Shown here in pieces: positions 9,949 through 22,700 of a DNA stretch of 64,000 bases. Numbering within the stretch: the stretch's first letter is position 1; each line of letters starts with the position of its first letter. A program made the translations under genes and the position numbers. The notes beneath the pieces were generated by a model that was not told where the DNA came from, made no database searches, and worked only from the letters and a program-made list of their open reading frames with translations. Location: positions 7,039,486 through 7,103,485 of the forward strand of contig OY754964.1 in the NCBI GenBank assembly GCA_963576475.1. The letters are read 5' to 3'. The stretch is from Molanna angustata. Lineage: Eukaryota; Arthropoda; Insecta; Trichoptera; Molannidae.

Positions 9949-12702
9949 ATTCTAACATTCTAACAAGTCTAATATCAACCATTAAAATATTCATTGACCA
10001 GTAAGAAGTTATACATATATAGTAAGTTTTATATATAAGTTTTGCTGAAGAAAAGGCCAATACAAATCAGGATCTATCGGAAGCATATAATAGCAAAAGA
10101 TTAAAATCCTCCGGAGACTGTTTGATGTAGACCTAAATCTTTGATATCTGAACATACATTTATTCTGAATTAAAAATAGGATTGTCTGTTTATTAGCAAA
10201 AATTATTTTTGTATTATTGTGTTTTTTGCTTGTTGTCGTTTCTTGTTTATGTTATTTAATGATATTATATTATATTTCTCTACAAGTTATAAAAAATAAA
10301 AATAATATTATGACATTTTATTATTTTATGACTAGTGAATATTTCGTTCAAAGAAAGTATATTTAATCACACATTTTTTTTGGTATAAAATATATTATTA
10401 AATTTTAATAACGAACAATAAGTTATTAGGTAAGTACTGTTCGTGCGAATAATAAAATGAACTATAATACCTACTACAATATTGTTACAGTAAACTATAT
10501 ATGTGGGGTAGGTAGGTCTGTAAAATACTCCAGACAATATCGTCTATATGAAAAAGGGTATTGAAACTACATATATATATATTGGAATTTCTCAACAGCT
10601 TAAAATACTACTTTAGTGTCAGCAAATTATTTTTTGATTTGTTTATATATTTAGTCTGTACAACAGCTAAACGAGTGGGTTGTGACCAACTCTCCTCGTT
10701 GTGGCCAAGATCAAAATGAATAAAAAATAATAAAAATTAAGAAGATAATGATCAATCACAGAACACTACAATCATCATCATTGGTTCTACAGCCCTGAGT
10801 GGGCCCTGGTCTCCTTCAGCCGTCCCTTTCCTCCAGTTTGCTATTCCGATCGAAAATTGACAAAATTCCTCCGGTATGCGGGAAAACCTGTGAATAAATC
10901 CACGCATGGTGCCATTTAGAGACTATTGTAACATGCAGTAGCTCTGCTTGGAGACAGAACTGACCTGCTTTAGAATTTCCTTATAGTAATTCGATGATTT
11001 GTGCTAAATTGTAGAACATTCGAACATCTTTTTTTCCTTAGCCTTTTCCAGCACGCAAATGCTATATTTAATATTATACCAAGTCAACGTCCGATTCCTA
11101 GAACATTGTATTTCAAACCTATCAATATACCCGATTGGTGTGCGACAGAAATATGTGAAGAGATGGAGTGCTTGGAGCAAACCATTCCTAGGATTTTGGC
11201 CACGAAGAAAAAGGAATAATTGCTGTTTTGTGAACAAATATTCTTCATTTAATTTTATAGAAATAAGAAACCATTAATTATATAAGAAGAGGTATTAATA
11301 TTTGACCTAACAATGGAGCAGATTGAAACCATTAATTCTCCAGTTAAATAATTGCCCAACCATTTGTACTAACATTGTTCAAAATACGGAGGCAAATGAA
11401 ACAATTGATCTTAGCTAACTTAAGTGAAAAATCTTTGTTCAAATGTTTGATTTTTGTCAAATAGAGATCTCGTAGACGCTCCGCTTAGTCCCCTTTTCGT
11501 TTCTTTGTTTTTGAAAATTACGTCATTAATACCCTACTTGACTTTTGTCAAATAAATTCTCACACAGGTGCTCCGTTTAGTGCCATCTTGTTTCTATGTT
11601 TTCGATTTAGCTTATAAAATATGTTAAATCATCTGTTTACTGCTTGATTTATGTCAAATCGGTTATCTAGTGAAGCTAGTAATTTAAACTTCAGTTAAGA
11701 CAATTTATTAGTTTAGGATCTAACAGAGAGAGAGAAAGAGGAAACAGAAAGGCTTGGTTATTTACAAATATTTATATTTACAATTTCACAATTAAATATA
11801 TTTATTTATCACAATATAAACTTCCACATTAATTAAAGAACAAATAAATATGATTAAAAATTGAGTAACTTCGAAAGGTAAGATGTTGGTAACCACGATG
11901 ATGTTTCTAGCGCTACCTGGCCTTTTATAGCTTCAGGAAGGTAGTAAAATGAGTATATCCCTAGAAAATTGTGTTGTTTTCTATATTCTGGTAGATTCCT
12001 GTCATCGTCTTAGTGCAAATTTCACGATAGCAAGATATACTTGCGACGAATGTACCCATTCGACGCAGATTCATATTGTTTCCTTGTTTTAATTAATCTA
12101 TAGGAATCTAATATAAAACTATTCCTCTTTTTTTAAAACAAATAATTGCCAAACAGATGCTCCATTCAAAATGAGATTACATAGAAAATATTATATAACC
12201 TCTCATTTGTTTCAGTGCTATGGTGCATAAAAATTTTTATTGAAAAATGGATATAAATTTCACACTCGTCGGCTGTCATCAACCTTAGATATGTATATGT
12301 GTAAAATACGGTAGTTCTATCATATAATAAAGTATGAAGCGCATACATTACAGTAAAATAATATAAAAAAAATATGCACAATTTCTTAAATATAAAACCG
12401 CAACGTGAGAGCACTCTATTCACAATAATATTGGAGTGAAATATGTCCGTTACACTTCATTATATTATATTCATTCATATCTACGGAAAATACTGACCTC
12501 CTAATTCGTAGGATTCCTTTAATACGTAATCCTTTATAAAAAAAAAATATTATGACAACCGAACTGGCTACCTGCGTTTTAGCCAAACCTTTGTTATCAG
12601 TAATAAAAGTTTATATATTTAAGACTATACTGTTTTGCTATGTGCACAAAACCAAATGTTTTATAGTCACCATAGTTCGATTAATAACATGAAATTTGGT
12701 TA
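9949..12702. other. Long AT-rich stretch; one repeat fragment at 10795-10850
   Basis: Apart from the fragment shared with 2885-3070 (GTGGGCCCTGGTCTCCTTC), no element was recognised. Short frames at 11001-11277 and 12166-12423 have no family motif. The pair of phrases around 11460-11600 (TTTTTGTCAAATA... CTCCG/TTTAGTSCC) is repeated once at about 110-bp spacing, suggesting an old local duplication. Confidence 0.45.
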
Positions 12703-12707
12703 CTATG

Positions 12708-13628
12708 GAGTTTAACTCAAGTTTAACAAAAATATTGCATATTTCAGTACCTAATCTTCCCTTAAATACGTCACTAAACGACAAATATTTAACTCAACGT
12801 TTCTGGCGGATCGCGTGTCTTAATCCTGAGTTAAGTATTGTTTCTAGTCTTTTTCGACAGGTGGCATACTAATCGCCGCACGCTTTAATGTTTTATTTAA
12901 TTTTATACTACAAATAACTACGCATAATAATTATAATCATGATTTATTTTTGTTGTTAAAATAAAAGACGATATAGAATTGGTTCATGTATTTAATATTT
13001 ATTTTCTTTTTTACATAATTACAATGCATTGCCTGACAACAAACGAAATAAACTGTCAGCCATGAAACGTCAGGCACGCATTTTAAAACTTCATTTTTGC
13101 GATGTTTTTTCATCCCACTTTTTAAATTGATCCATCCTGTTTCTATATATATAATGTGTATTCTTAAATTTTCTACATAAGACACTATTTTACCATTATC
13201 ACTTAGTTCCATATCCATCTGTAAAATGTACATACATTTTGCATTGAAGAACTACGTACGTAGTACATATTCAATGTCATTTTTTCACTACAATGTTTGA
13301 TTAATTAAAAAAAACATCGATCGGTATAAAAAATTGAAAAAGTAACATGCTGTGTAATGAAACAAATAAAATAATGTGTTGTTATAATAAAATAATATTT
13401 AGTCACAGCTTCGCGTCACGTATCATTTAAGGTTATTACAATTTTGACAGATCGACAGATGCGTTATAGACAATGACCATAGAAAAACGTAAAATATATC
13501 TATAGTTGAAGATTACGTAACTGACGTTTCATTTTGCACTGAAATACGCGAATGAAATTTAATCTTCCCTAAACTTTTGACTTGGATTACCAAATCCAAC
13601 GATTTAAGGGCCAACTGATATCTCGGGC
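12708..13628. mobile_element. Non-autonomous DNA element, family E, copy B
   Basis: The longer relative of 3730-4302. It starts GAGTTTAACTCAAGTTTAAC and ends in GGGCCAACTGATATCTCGGG, and is flanked by CTATG at 12703-12707 and 13629-13633. Shared internal blocks: CCTAATCTTCCCTTAAATAC, CAACGTTTCTGGCGGAT, GAAGATTACGTAACTGACGT. It carries a 98-codon minus-strand frame (12937-13233) with no recognised motif that does not look conserved with copy A. Both copies share CTATG flanks, so this may be a target preference or part of the element. Confidence 0.55.
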
Positions 13629-13633
13629 CTATG

Positions 13634-14174
13634 TACATAGGTATGAACAAAAAAAAAATCAGTGTAGGCTATACTGATTTCTGCTAATCAGGCGTAACCT
13701 CAATATGTACAATATGTAAGCCATCAGAAAATTTACATATTTAGTATGTGAAAATCTTCAAATAATAACACACGGTGTCTTTTTTATAATTTCTTGGTTT
13801 TGTTATAATATTCTACATTCTACAAATTTATTTATATAGATGTTTATTTTCAGTAAATAAATAAACAAACATTTGTCCCGACAAACGTTCTTGCGATCAT
13901 TTTGCATTAAGGCGGCCATAAGCTAAAAGCTTTCGATATAAATCTTTCTTTAAGTGGATAAATAAAGTTGGAGAGGAAAATAAAAGAAAGAAAAATACAT
14001 ATTTGATTTTCCCTTATCGGCGGTCACCAGGTGCACGGAACGGCAACGAGTTGAATCGCCTTTAGCTTTACAAATAATATTAATAAAAAATGGTTTAAAT
14101 TTTATGTTAAACCGAAAAGTACAGTTTGAATGTGACCGCGAATTTCTTGTGAAACAATAAAAAAGTATTTTTTA
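13634..14174. other. AT-rich stretch, nothing recognised
   Basis: No supported feature. Confidence 0.5.
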
Positions 14175-14776
14175 TTTTTTTTGACGAACTTTTCTATATC
14201 TCAATAGAGACGAAGTTGAAATATTATAGAGGAACCAGGAACTCAAGACACCTACAGGGCTTACGACCTGTCATCGGTTGGACCACGTGACCACATTGTG
14301 CGCTTGCGCAACGTTCACCAATTATGCCTTCTTATCGAGTTCCCTTATGAATACAAATTTTAAAAGTTCTATTTATTTTATTAAGGAGTAACTAATCACC
14401 TGAAAATAAGACATTATTACTATTGACATCTATGAAATAACGAAGAAACCTTTTTGTAACGCCATCTATTGAGATATTGGTTTATTTGTAAACAATGAAA
14501 GCAACAGTCCTTAAATGGGATGACGGTGTTCTCGCACAGATGTCAACCCAGAACTGCGCCAAAATTATTATTACATTTTTAACTTGCTTATCTACTTGTA
14601 CCAATGTGTATGTAATTTGAATTTTTTTTTAATTGCATATACGCAAACAACTATTCCAAAATATTCCAACTAATAATATTCCAACTTCGTCTCTATTGAG
14701 AAGTTAAAAAGTTTGTCAAAAAAACATCATTTAACTCCCGACAGGGAAAAAATCCAATGTTTGCGTACATGCAATC
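14175..14776. mobile_element. MITE family M1, copy 1
   Basis: Inverted arms at 14175-14228 and 14672-14725 share CTCAATAGAGACGAAGTTG and flanking TTTGACRAACTTTT. Between them lie GAACCAGGAACTC, CACCTACAGGGCTTACGACC and AACGCCATCTATTGAGATA. Related copies: 22701-22975, 36415-36950, and fragments at 39520-39600 and 63905-64000. No coding sequence is present. The outer phrase CCAATGTTTGCGTACATGCA at 14753 resembles the TGCATATACGCAAACATT block of the other copies, so the full element is probably somewhat longer than the inner arms. Confidence 0.75.
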
Positions 14777-16119
14777 AAATAAAAATATTTCTGTCTATAT
14801 AAAATATATATTTTTTGAACTGCCTCAAGCGATTGTGTCAAGGTTTAAAAACGGTGTTACAAACCTATCATAAGTTATATTGAATAAGCCTAGATTTCTA
14901 TAACTATTCATACAAGTAAGGTTGAACTATGTATATTATTATCTTTCTACGAATTTAAATTCTTTTTTTATAGAACGATCTTTTTGATTCTTTTTAAAAA
15001 CTAATTTTATTGCATTATTTGTGTTTTACATTTTTTCATTACTACGTATTAAGCAAATAAACTTTAGTCATTTCTTTAGTATAAAAGGAGTTTATGTATT
15101 TAATACTTTATTAGTTGAAAAGGCAATGCTTTCAATAGTCTTGTTAAAAGAAATATTTTTTGTACATACTTCGACGATTTTGTATTGCCTAAGCCGATCA
15201 ATATTTATAAAGAAATAAAATGTCTTTGTTTCAATTTAATATCATTGTTTAAAATGGAATTCTGCAAATTAAAATATAGGAGTGTTTCAGAACTCTGAAC
15301 TAGATGAGATATTCTTTAGTATGGTCTAATAGTCTAACCTGACCTTTTGTTTTCTACTATTGAAATATTTGATATAATCTTGGTAATTATTTCTCATAGG
15401 TATCTATCTCTGATTAAATCATTGAGTTATTAACTCAATTCGGCTAATTGTTATTTCATTATTTTGACTATAAATAAGATACAAACAAGATATTAGTTTG
15501 AATATAATTATGTAAGATATATCTCTTTACAGTTATAATCACCCATAACTATTTATTGAAGTTTCGATAAATACCTACTATGCAGATATCACGTCACAAA
15601 ATGATTTTACATTTATTGAAAGATAAGGTAAATTATATGAAAATTATGTTAATTGATAATTTGAATTAACTTTAATTTAATTCAGATTATCATTTACACG
15701 ATTATTTCAATCTAATTGGCAATCTTCGCTTTGAACAAAGATTTTATCAAATACCAATGTATTTATTTTATTTATGTATCAATTAAATTATAATTATCAA
15801 TATAGAGAAACAATTGTTATCTAGCAACGATAGCAAAGACAACCAGCTGACTCCATCAGCAACTCTTCTTCTTTTAGAATCATTCGATCTTTATTCAGTT
15901 TAATGACGGACAATTCATGGTGAAACTGGTGATAACATATGTAGATAAAAAAACACTGTTTATTGAATTAATGACGATCTGCATGATGACAATCTTATAT
16001 AAATATATCGATTATTGGACACTGAAACATAAACTTTTATTGTGTTTTTATATGTACTTACATATTTATTTATTGTTTGATAGAGATTTATACAGTTGAC
16101 ATAATTTATAAAACAGACA
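14777..16119. other. AT-rich stretch before the satellite
   Basis: Very AT-rich, with only short motif-free frames. Nothing supported up to the first satellite unit. Confidence 0.5.
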
Positions 16120-19100
16120 ATGTTGCATTGCTTTATTAGTGGACCAGTGGAAACTCCATGCATTATTTAATAGGATAATTAATATCAAATTCCAAAGTTT
16201 ACAAATAATACATAAATAATTTACTAGTAGGTACATGAAAAAACACTATAATAAGACAGCTGCTTAAATCAAAGCACTAGGAAAGATAGGAATGTTGCAT
16301 TGCTTTATTAGTGGACCAGTGGAAACTCCTTGCATTATTTAATACGATAATTAATATCAAATTCAAAAATGTACAAATAATACATAAATAATTTACTAGT
16401 AGGTACATGAAAAAACACTATAATAAGACAGCTGCTTAAATCAAAGCACTAGGAATGTTGCATTGCTTTATTAGTGGACCAGTGGAAACTCCTTGCATTA
16501 TTTAATACGATAATTAATATCAAATTCAAAAATGTACAAATAATACATAAATAATTTACTAGTAGGTACATGAAAAAACACTATAATAAGACAGCTGCTT
16601 AAATCAAAGCACTAGGAAAGATAGGAATGTTGCATTGCTTTATTAGTGGACCAGTGGAAACTCCTTGCATTATTTAATACGATAATTAATATCAAATTCA
16701 AAAATTTACAAATAATACATAAATAATTTACTAGTAGGTACATAAAAAAACACTATAATAAGACAGCTGCTTAAATCAAAGCACTAGGAAAGATAAGAAT
16801 GTTGCATTGCTTTATTAGTGGACCAGTGGAAACTCCTTGCATTATTTAATACGATAATTAATATCAAATTCAAAAATGTACAAATAATACATAAATAATT
16901 TACTAGTAGGTACATGAAAAAACACTATAATAAGACAGCTGCTTAAATCAAAGCACTAGGAAAGATAGGAATGTTGCATTGCTTTATTAGTGGACCAGTG
17001 GAAACTCCTTGCATTATTTAATACAATAATTAATATCAAATTCAAAAATTTACAAATAATACATAAATAATTTACTAGTAGGTACATGAAAAAACACTAT
17101 AATAAGACAGCTGCTTAAATCAAAGCACTAGGAAAGATAGGAATGTTGCATTGCTTTATTAGTGGACCAGTGGAAACTCCTTGCATTATTTAATACGATA
17201 ATTAATATCAAATTCAAAAATTTACAAATAATACATAAATAATTTACTAGTAGGTACATGAAAAAACACTATAATAAGACAGCTGCTTAAATCAAAGCAC
17301 TAGGAAAGATAGGAATGTTGCATTGCTTTATTAGTGGACCAGTGGAAACTCCTTGCATTATTTAATACGATAATTAATATCAAATACAAAAATTTACAAA
17401 TAATACATAAATAATTTACTAGTAGGTACATAAAAAAACACTATAATAAGACAGCTGCTTAAATCAAAGCACTAGGAAAGATAGGAATGTTGCATTGCTT
17501 TATTAGTGGACCAGTGGAAACTCCTTGCATTATTTAATACGATAATTAATATCAAATTCAAAAATTTACAAATAATACATAAATAATTTACTAGTAGGTA
17601 CATGAAAAAACACTATAATAAGACAGCTGCTTAAATCAAAGCACTAGGAAAGATAGGAATGTTGCATTGCTTTATTAGTGGACCAGTGGAAACTCCTTGC
17701 ATTATTTAATACGATAATTAATATCAAATTCAAAAATTTACAAATAATACATAAATAATTTACTAGTAGGTACATGAAAAAACACTATAATAAGACAGCT
17801 GCTTAAATCAAAGCACTAGGAAAGATAGGAATGTTGCATTGCTTTATTAGTGGACCAGTGGAAACTCCTTGCATTATTTAATACGATAATTAATATCAAA
17901 TACAAAAATTTACAAATAATACATAAATAATTTACTAGTAGGTACATAAAAAAACACTATAATAAGACAGCTGCTTAAATCAAAGCACTAGGAAAGATAG
18001 GAATGTTGCATTGCTTTATTAGTGGACCAGTGGAAACTCCTTGCATTATTTAATACGATAATTAATATCAAATTCAAAAATGTACAAATAATACATAAAT
18101 AATTTACTAGTAGGTACATGAAAAAACATTATAATAAGACAGCTGCTTAAATCAAAGCACTAGGAAAGATAGGAATGTTGCATTGCTTTATTAGTGGACC
18201 AGTGGAAACTCCTTGCATTATTTAATACGATAATTAATATCAAATTCAAAAATTTACAAATAATACATAAATAATTTACTAGTAGGTACATAAAAAAACA
18301 CTATAATAAGACAGCTGCTTAAATCAAAGCACTAGGAAAGATAGGAATGTTGCATTGCTTTATTAGTGGACCAGTGGAAACTCCTTGCATTATTTAATAC
18401 GATAATTAATATCAAATTCAAAAATGTACAAATAATACATAAATAATTTACTAGTAGGTACATGAAAAAACACTATAATAAGACAGCTGCTTAAATCAAA
18501 GCACTAGGAAAGATAGGAATGTTGCATTGCTTTATTAGTGGACCAGTGGAAACTCCTTGCATTATTTAATACAATAATTAATATCAAATTCAAAAATGTA
18601 CAAATAATACATAAATAATTTACTAGTAGGTACATAAAAAAACACTATAATAAGACAGCTGCTTAAATCAAAGCACTAGGAAAGATAGGAATGTTGCATT
18701 GCTTTATTAGTGGACCAGTGGAAACTCCTTGCATTATTTAATACGATAATTAATATCAAATTCAAAAATGTACAAATAATACATAAATAATTTACTAGTA
18801 GGTACATGAAAAAACACTATAATAAGACAGCTGCTTAAATCAAAGCACTAGGAAAGATAGGAATGTTGCATTGCTTTATTAGTGGACCAGTGGAAACTCC
18901 TTGCATTATTTAATACGATAATTAATATCAAATTCAAAAATTTACAAATAATACATAAATAATTTACTAGTAGGTACATGAAAAAACACTATAATAAGAC
19001 AGCTGCTTAAATCAAAGCACTAGGAAAGACAGGAATGTTGCATTGCTTTATTAGTGGACCAGTGGAAACTCCTTGCATTATTTAATACGATAATTAATAT

Positions 19101-21664
19101 CAAATACAAAAATTTACAAATAATACATAAATAATTTACTAGTAGGTACATAAAAAAACACTATAATAAGACAGCTGCTTAAATCAAAGCACTAGGAAAG
19201 ATAGGAATGTTGCATTGCTTTATTAGTGGACCAGTGGAAACTCCTTGCATTATTTAATACGATAATTAATATCAAATTCAAAAATGTACAAATTATACAT
19301 AAATAATTTACTAGTAGGTACATGAAAAAACACTATAATAAGACAGCTGCTTAAATCAAAGCACTAGGAAAGATAGGAATGTTGCATTGCTTTATTAGTG
19401 GACCAGTGGAAACTCCTTGCATTATTTAATACGATAATTAATATCAAATTCAAAAATTTACAAATAATACATAAATAATTTACTAGTAGGTACATAAAAA
19501 AAATGTTGCATTGCTTTATTAGTGGACCAGTGGAAACTCCTTGCATTATTTAATACAATAATTAATATCAAATTCAAAAATTTACAAATAATACATAAAT
19601 AATTTACTAGTAGGTACATGAAAAAACACTATAATAAGACAGCTGCTTAAATCAAAGCACTAGGAAAGATAGGAATGTTGCATTGCTTTATTAGTGGACC
19701 AGTGGAAACTCCTTGCATTATTTAATACGATAATTAATATCAAATTCAAAAATGTACAAATAATACATAAATAATTTACTAGTAGGTACATGAAAAAACA
19801 TTATAATAAGACAGCTGCTTAAATCAAAGCACTAGGAAAGATAGGAATGTTGCATTGCTTTATTAGTGGACCAGTGGAAACTCCTTGCATTATTTAATAC
19901 GATAATTAATATCAAATTCAAAAATTTACAAATAATACATAAATAATTTACTAGTAGGTACATAAAAAAACACTATAATAAGACAGCTGCTTAAATCAAA
20001 GCACTAGGAAAGATAGGAATGTTGCATTGCTTTATTAGTGGACCAGTGGAAACTCCTTGCATTATTTAATACGATAATTAATATCAAATTCAAAAATGTA
20101 CAAATAATACATAAATAATTTACTAGTAGGTACATGAAAAAACACTATAATAAGACAGCTGCTTAAATCAAAGCACTAGGAAAGATAGGAATGTTGCATT
20201 GCTTTATTAGTGGACCAGTGGAAACTCCTTGCATTATTTAATACAATAATTAATATCAAATTCAAAAATGTACAAATAATACATAAATAATTTACTAGTA
20301 GGTACATAAAAAAACACTATAATAAGACAGCTGCTTAAATCAAAGCACTAGGAAAGATAGGAATGTTGCATTGCTTTATTAGTGGACCAGTGGAAACTCC
20401 TTGCATTATTTAATACGATAATTAATATCAAATTCAAAAATGTACAAATAATACATAAATAATTTACTAGTAGGTACATGAAAAAACACTATAATAAGAC
20501 AGCTGCTTAAATCAAAGCACTAGGAAAGATAGGAATGTTGCATTGCTTTATTAGTGGACCAGTGGAAACTCCTTGCATTATTTAATACGATAATTAATAT
20601 CAAATTCAAAAATGTACAAATAATACATAAATAATTTACTAGTAGGTACATGAAAAAACACTATAATAAGACAGCTGCTTAAATCAAAGCACTAGGAAAG
20701 ATAGGAATGTTGCATTGCTTTATTAGTGGACCAGTGGAAACTCCTTGCATTATTTAATACGATAATTAATATCAAATTCAAAAATGTACAAATAATACAT
20801 AAATAATTTACTAGTAGGTACATGAAAAAACACTATAATAAGACAGCTGCTTAAATCAAAGCACTAGGAATGTTGCATTGCTTTATTAGTGGACCAGTGG
20901 AAACTCCTTGCATTATTTAATACGATAATTAATATCAAATTCAAAAATGTACAAATAATACATAAATAATTTACTAGTAGGTACATGAAAAAACACTATA
21001 ATAAGACAGCTGCTTAAATCAAAGCACTAGGAAAGATAGGAATGTTGCATTGGTGTATTAGTGGACCAGTGGAAACTCCTTGCATTATTTAATACGATAA
21101 TTAATATCAAATTCAAAAATTTACAAATAATACATAAATAATTTACTAGTAGGTACATGAAAAAACACATTAATAAGACAGCTGCTTAAATCAAAGCACT
21201 AGGAAAGATAGGAATGTTGCATTGGTGTATTAGTGGACCAGTGGAAACTCCTTGCATTATTTAATACGATAATTAATATCAAATTCAAAAATTTACAAAT
21301 AATACATAAATAATTTACTAGTAGGTACATGAAAAAACACATTAATAAGACAGCTGCTTAAATCAAAGCACTAGGAAAGATAGGAATGTTGCATTGGTGT
21401 ATTAGTGGACCAGTGGAAACTCCTTGCATTATTTAATACGATAATTAATATCAAATTCAAAAATTTACAAATAATACATAAATAATTTACTAGTAGGTAC
21501 ATGAAAAAACACATTAATAAGACAGCTGCTTAAATCAAAGCACTAGGAAAGATAGGAATGTTGCATTGGTGTATTAGTGGACCAGTGGAAACTCCTTGCA
21601 TTATTTAATACGATAATTAATATCAAATTCAAAAAATTACAAATAATACATACATAATTTACTA
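16120..21664. repeat. 172-bp satellite array, 33 units
   Basis: The unit starts ATGTTGCATTGCTTTATTAG and includes GTGGACCAGTGGAAACTCC, TTTACTAGTAGGTACATGAA and GACAGCTGCTTAAATCAAAG. Starts recur at 16120, 16292, then every 172 bp. Exceptions are two units 9 bp short (next starts 16455 and 20870, lacking AAAGATAGG) and one 48 bp short (next start 19503). Units differ at a few diagnostic sites: CGATA/CAATA, TTCAAAAATG/TTCAAAAATT/TACAAAAATT and ACATGAAA/ACATAAAA. Units from 18003 to 18862 have the same marker order as those from 19675 to 20534. The last three full units share the variants TGGTGTATT and CACATTAAT. No coding frame is conserved; unit length is near that of a nucleosome. Confidence 0.97.
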
Positions 21665-22320
21665 AATATGCAAATCTCAATAGAGAAAACAAAAAGCATG
21701 GTAACCTCAAGATATCCAGTACGTTGTAAACTTGCTATAGACAATAAAACTATAGAACAAGTTATGAGATTTAAGTACTTGGGCATAGAAATATCCAGCA
21801 GCAATGATCTCTATAACGAAGTACATGAACAAGCAACCAAGGCTGCTGTAGTGGCTGGATGCCTGAGAAGTGCTGTGTGGAGAAATAGGGATATGCTGAG
21901 GGAGAGTAAAGTCAGGATCTACAAGACTTGCATAAGACCAATCATGACATACGCCATAGAGACAAGAGCTGACACCACCCGTACAAAAAGTCTCCTTAGA
22001 ACCACGGAGATGAAGACTCTACGGCCCATCGCAGGAGTAACCCTCCGTGATCAAATGAGGAGCTCCGAAATAAGGAAAATTTGTGATGTTGAGGACGTGG
22101 TACGATGGGGTAGAACAAGAAGACGTTTCTGGAGAGACCACGTGGGGAGAGCAAGCTCAGACCGAGTAGTGAGGATATCAGCTGATGAACATCCTACAGG
22201 TAGCAGACCTCCAGGAAGACCACCCAAACGATGGAGGGACAGCTGGACGTCCTCCTCCCAGGAACAGGTGCCGAGAACTACAGGACATAGTCCTAGCTGA
22301 AGAAGAAGAAGAAGAAGAAG
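21665..22320 (+). mobile_element. 5'-truncated LINE inserted in the last satellite unit
   Basis: 656 bp carrying the C-terminal part of a non-LTR ORF2 (21668-22300) and ending in a GAA/AAG microsatellite tail (22299-22320). It is flanked by a perfect 11-bp target duplication, ATAATTTACTA, at 21654-21664 and 22321-22331. Both flanks are satellite sequence and join up across the insertion. So target-primed insertion occurred in the array after it existed. Confidence 0.93.
21668..22300 (+). CDS. LINE ORF2 C-terminal domain, open fragment
   Basis: A 210-codon uninterrupted frame. From the start it reads SIEKTKSMVTSRYPVRCKLA, then RFKYLGIEISSSNDL, GCLRSAVWRNRDM, KVRIYKTCIRPIMTYAIETR, TTEMKTLRPIAGVTLRDQMR, and RPPGRPPKRWRDSWTSSSQE. 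This is the known order of an insect non-LTR family after the RT fingers and palm: YLG block, YxxxIRPIMTYxxET, EMxxLRxIxGxTLRDxxRxxxIR, then a GRPPKRW tail. The YADD catalytic box lies upstream and is missing, so the product cannot transpose. The absence of stops says the insertion is fairly recent. The ATG is incidental; the true frame is open from the insertion point. Confidence 0.88.
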   Translation: MQISIEKTKSMVTSRYPVRCKLAIDNKTIEQVMRFKYLGIEISSSNDLYNEVHEQATKAAVVAGCLRSAVWRNRDMLRESKVRIYKTCIRPIMTYAIETRADTTRTKSLLRTTEMKTLRPIAGVTLRDQMRSSEIRKICDVEDVVRWGRTRRRFWRDHVGRASSDRVVRISADEHPTGSRPPGRPPKRWRDSWTSSSQEQVPRTTGHSPS

Positions 22321-22394
22321 ATAATTTACTAGTACATAAAAAAAACACTAAAATAAGACAGTTGCTCAAATCAAAATACTAGGAAAGAAAGGAG
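22321..22394. repeat. Continuation of the last satellite unit
   Basis: ATAATTTACTAGTACATAAA then ACTAAAATAAGACAGTTGCT and ACTAGGAAAGAAAGG complete the unit cut by the LINE. This remnant is more diverged than internal units, as expected at an array edge. Confidence 0.9.
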
Positions 22395-22700
22395 GAGACA
22401 GCTGTCCTTAACGCACTGCGAGAGCTCTCAGAGATGTAGATATAGTATACCTTCATTGTTCACATAAGATTTAAAACTACCACAAAAAGACTGCAATCGG
22501 TAGGATCAACAGAAAATACATTTCATAAAGACTTGGAAGATTCACGGAGACCTCTAGATTAGAAATCTTGACAAATAACGAATTTGAGCAAAATATTTAC
22601 GCTCGTGGCCTGTCATTTACTTCAGATCTAAACATTATAAAGGGTATCAGAAAAGAAACAAAGATTCCTGCCATCAAATACTAGAAAAGTTTATCGAATA
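22395..22700. other. Unassigned spacer
   Basis: No feature recognised between the satellite edge and MITE M1 copy 2. Confidence 0.5.

Noticed and set aside
12937..13233. 98-codon minus-strand frame in element E copy B
   Set aside because: Not matched in copy A and no transposase signature.
15960..19546. Small minus-strand frames with the phrase GVSTGPLIKQCNI in the satellite
   Set aside because: The frame does not stay open across a unit and has no start conservation; chance reading of the repeat.
16120..21664. CRISPR-like regular repeats
   Set aside because: The whole 172-bp unit repeats without unique spacers, and the context is a eukaryotic genome; it is a satellite.
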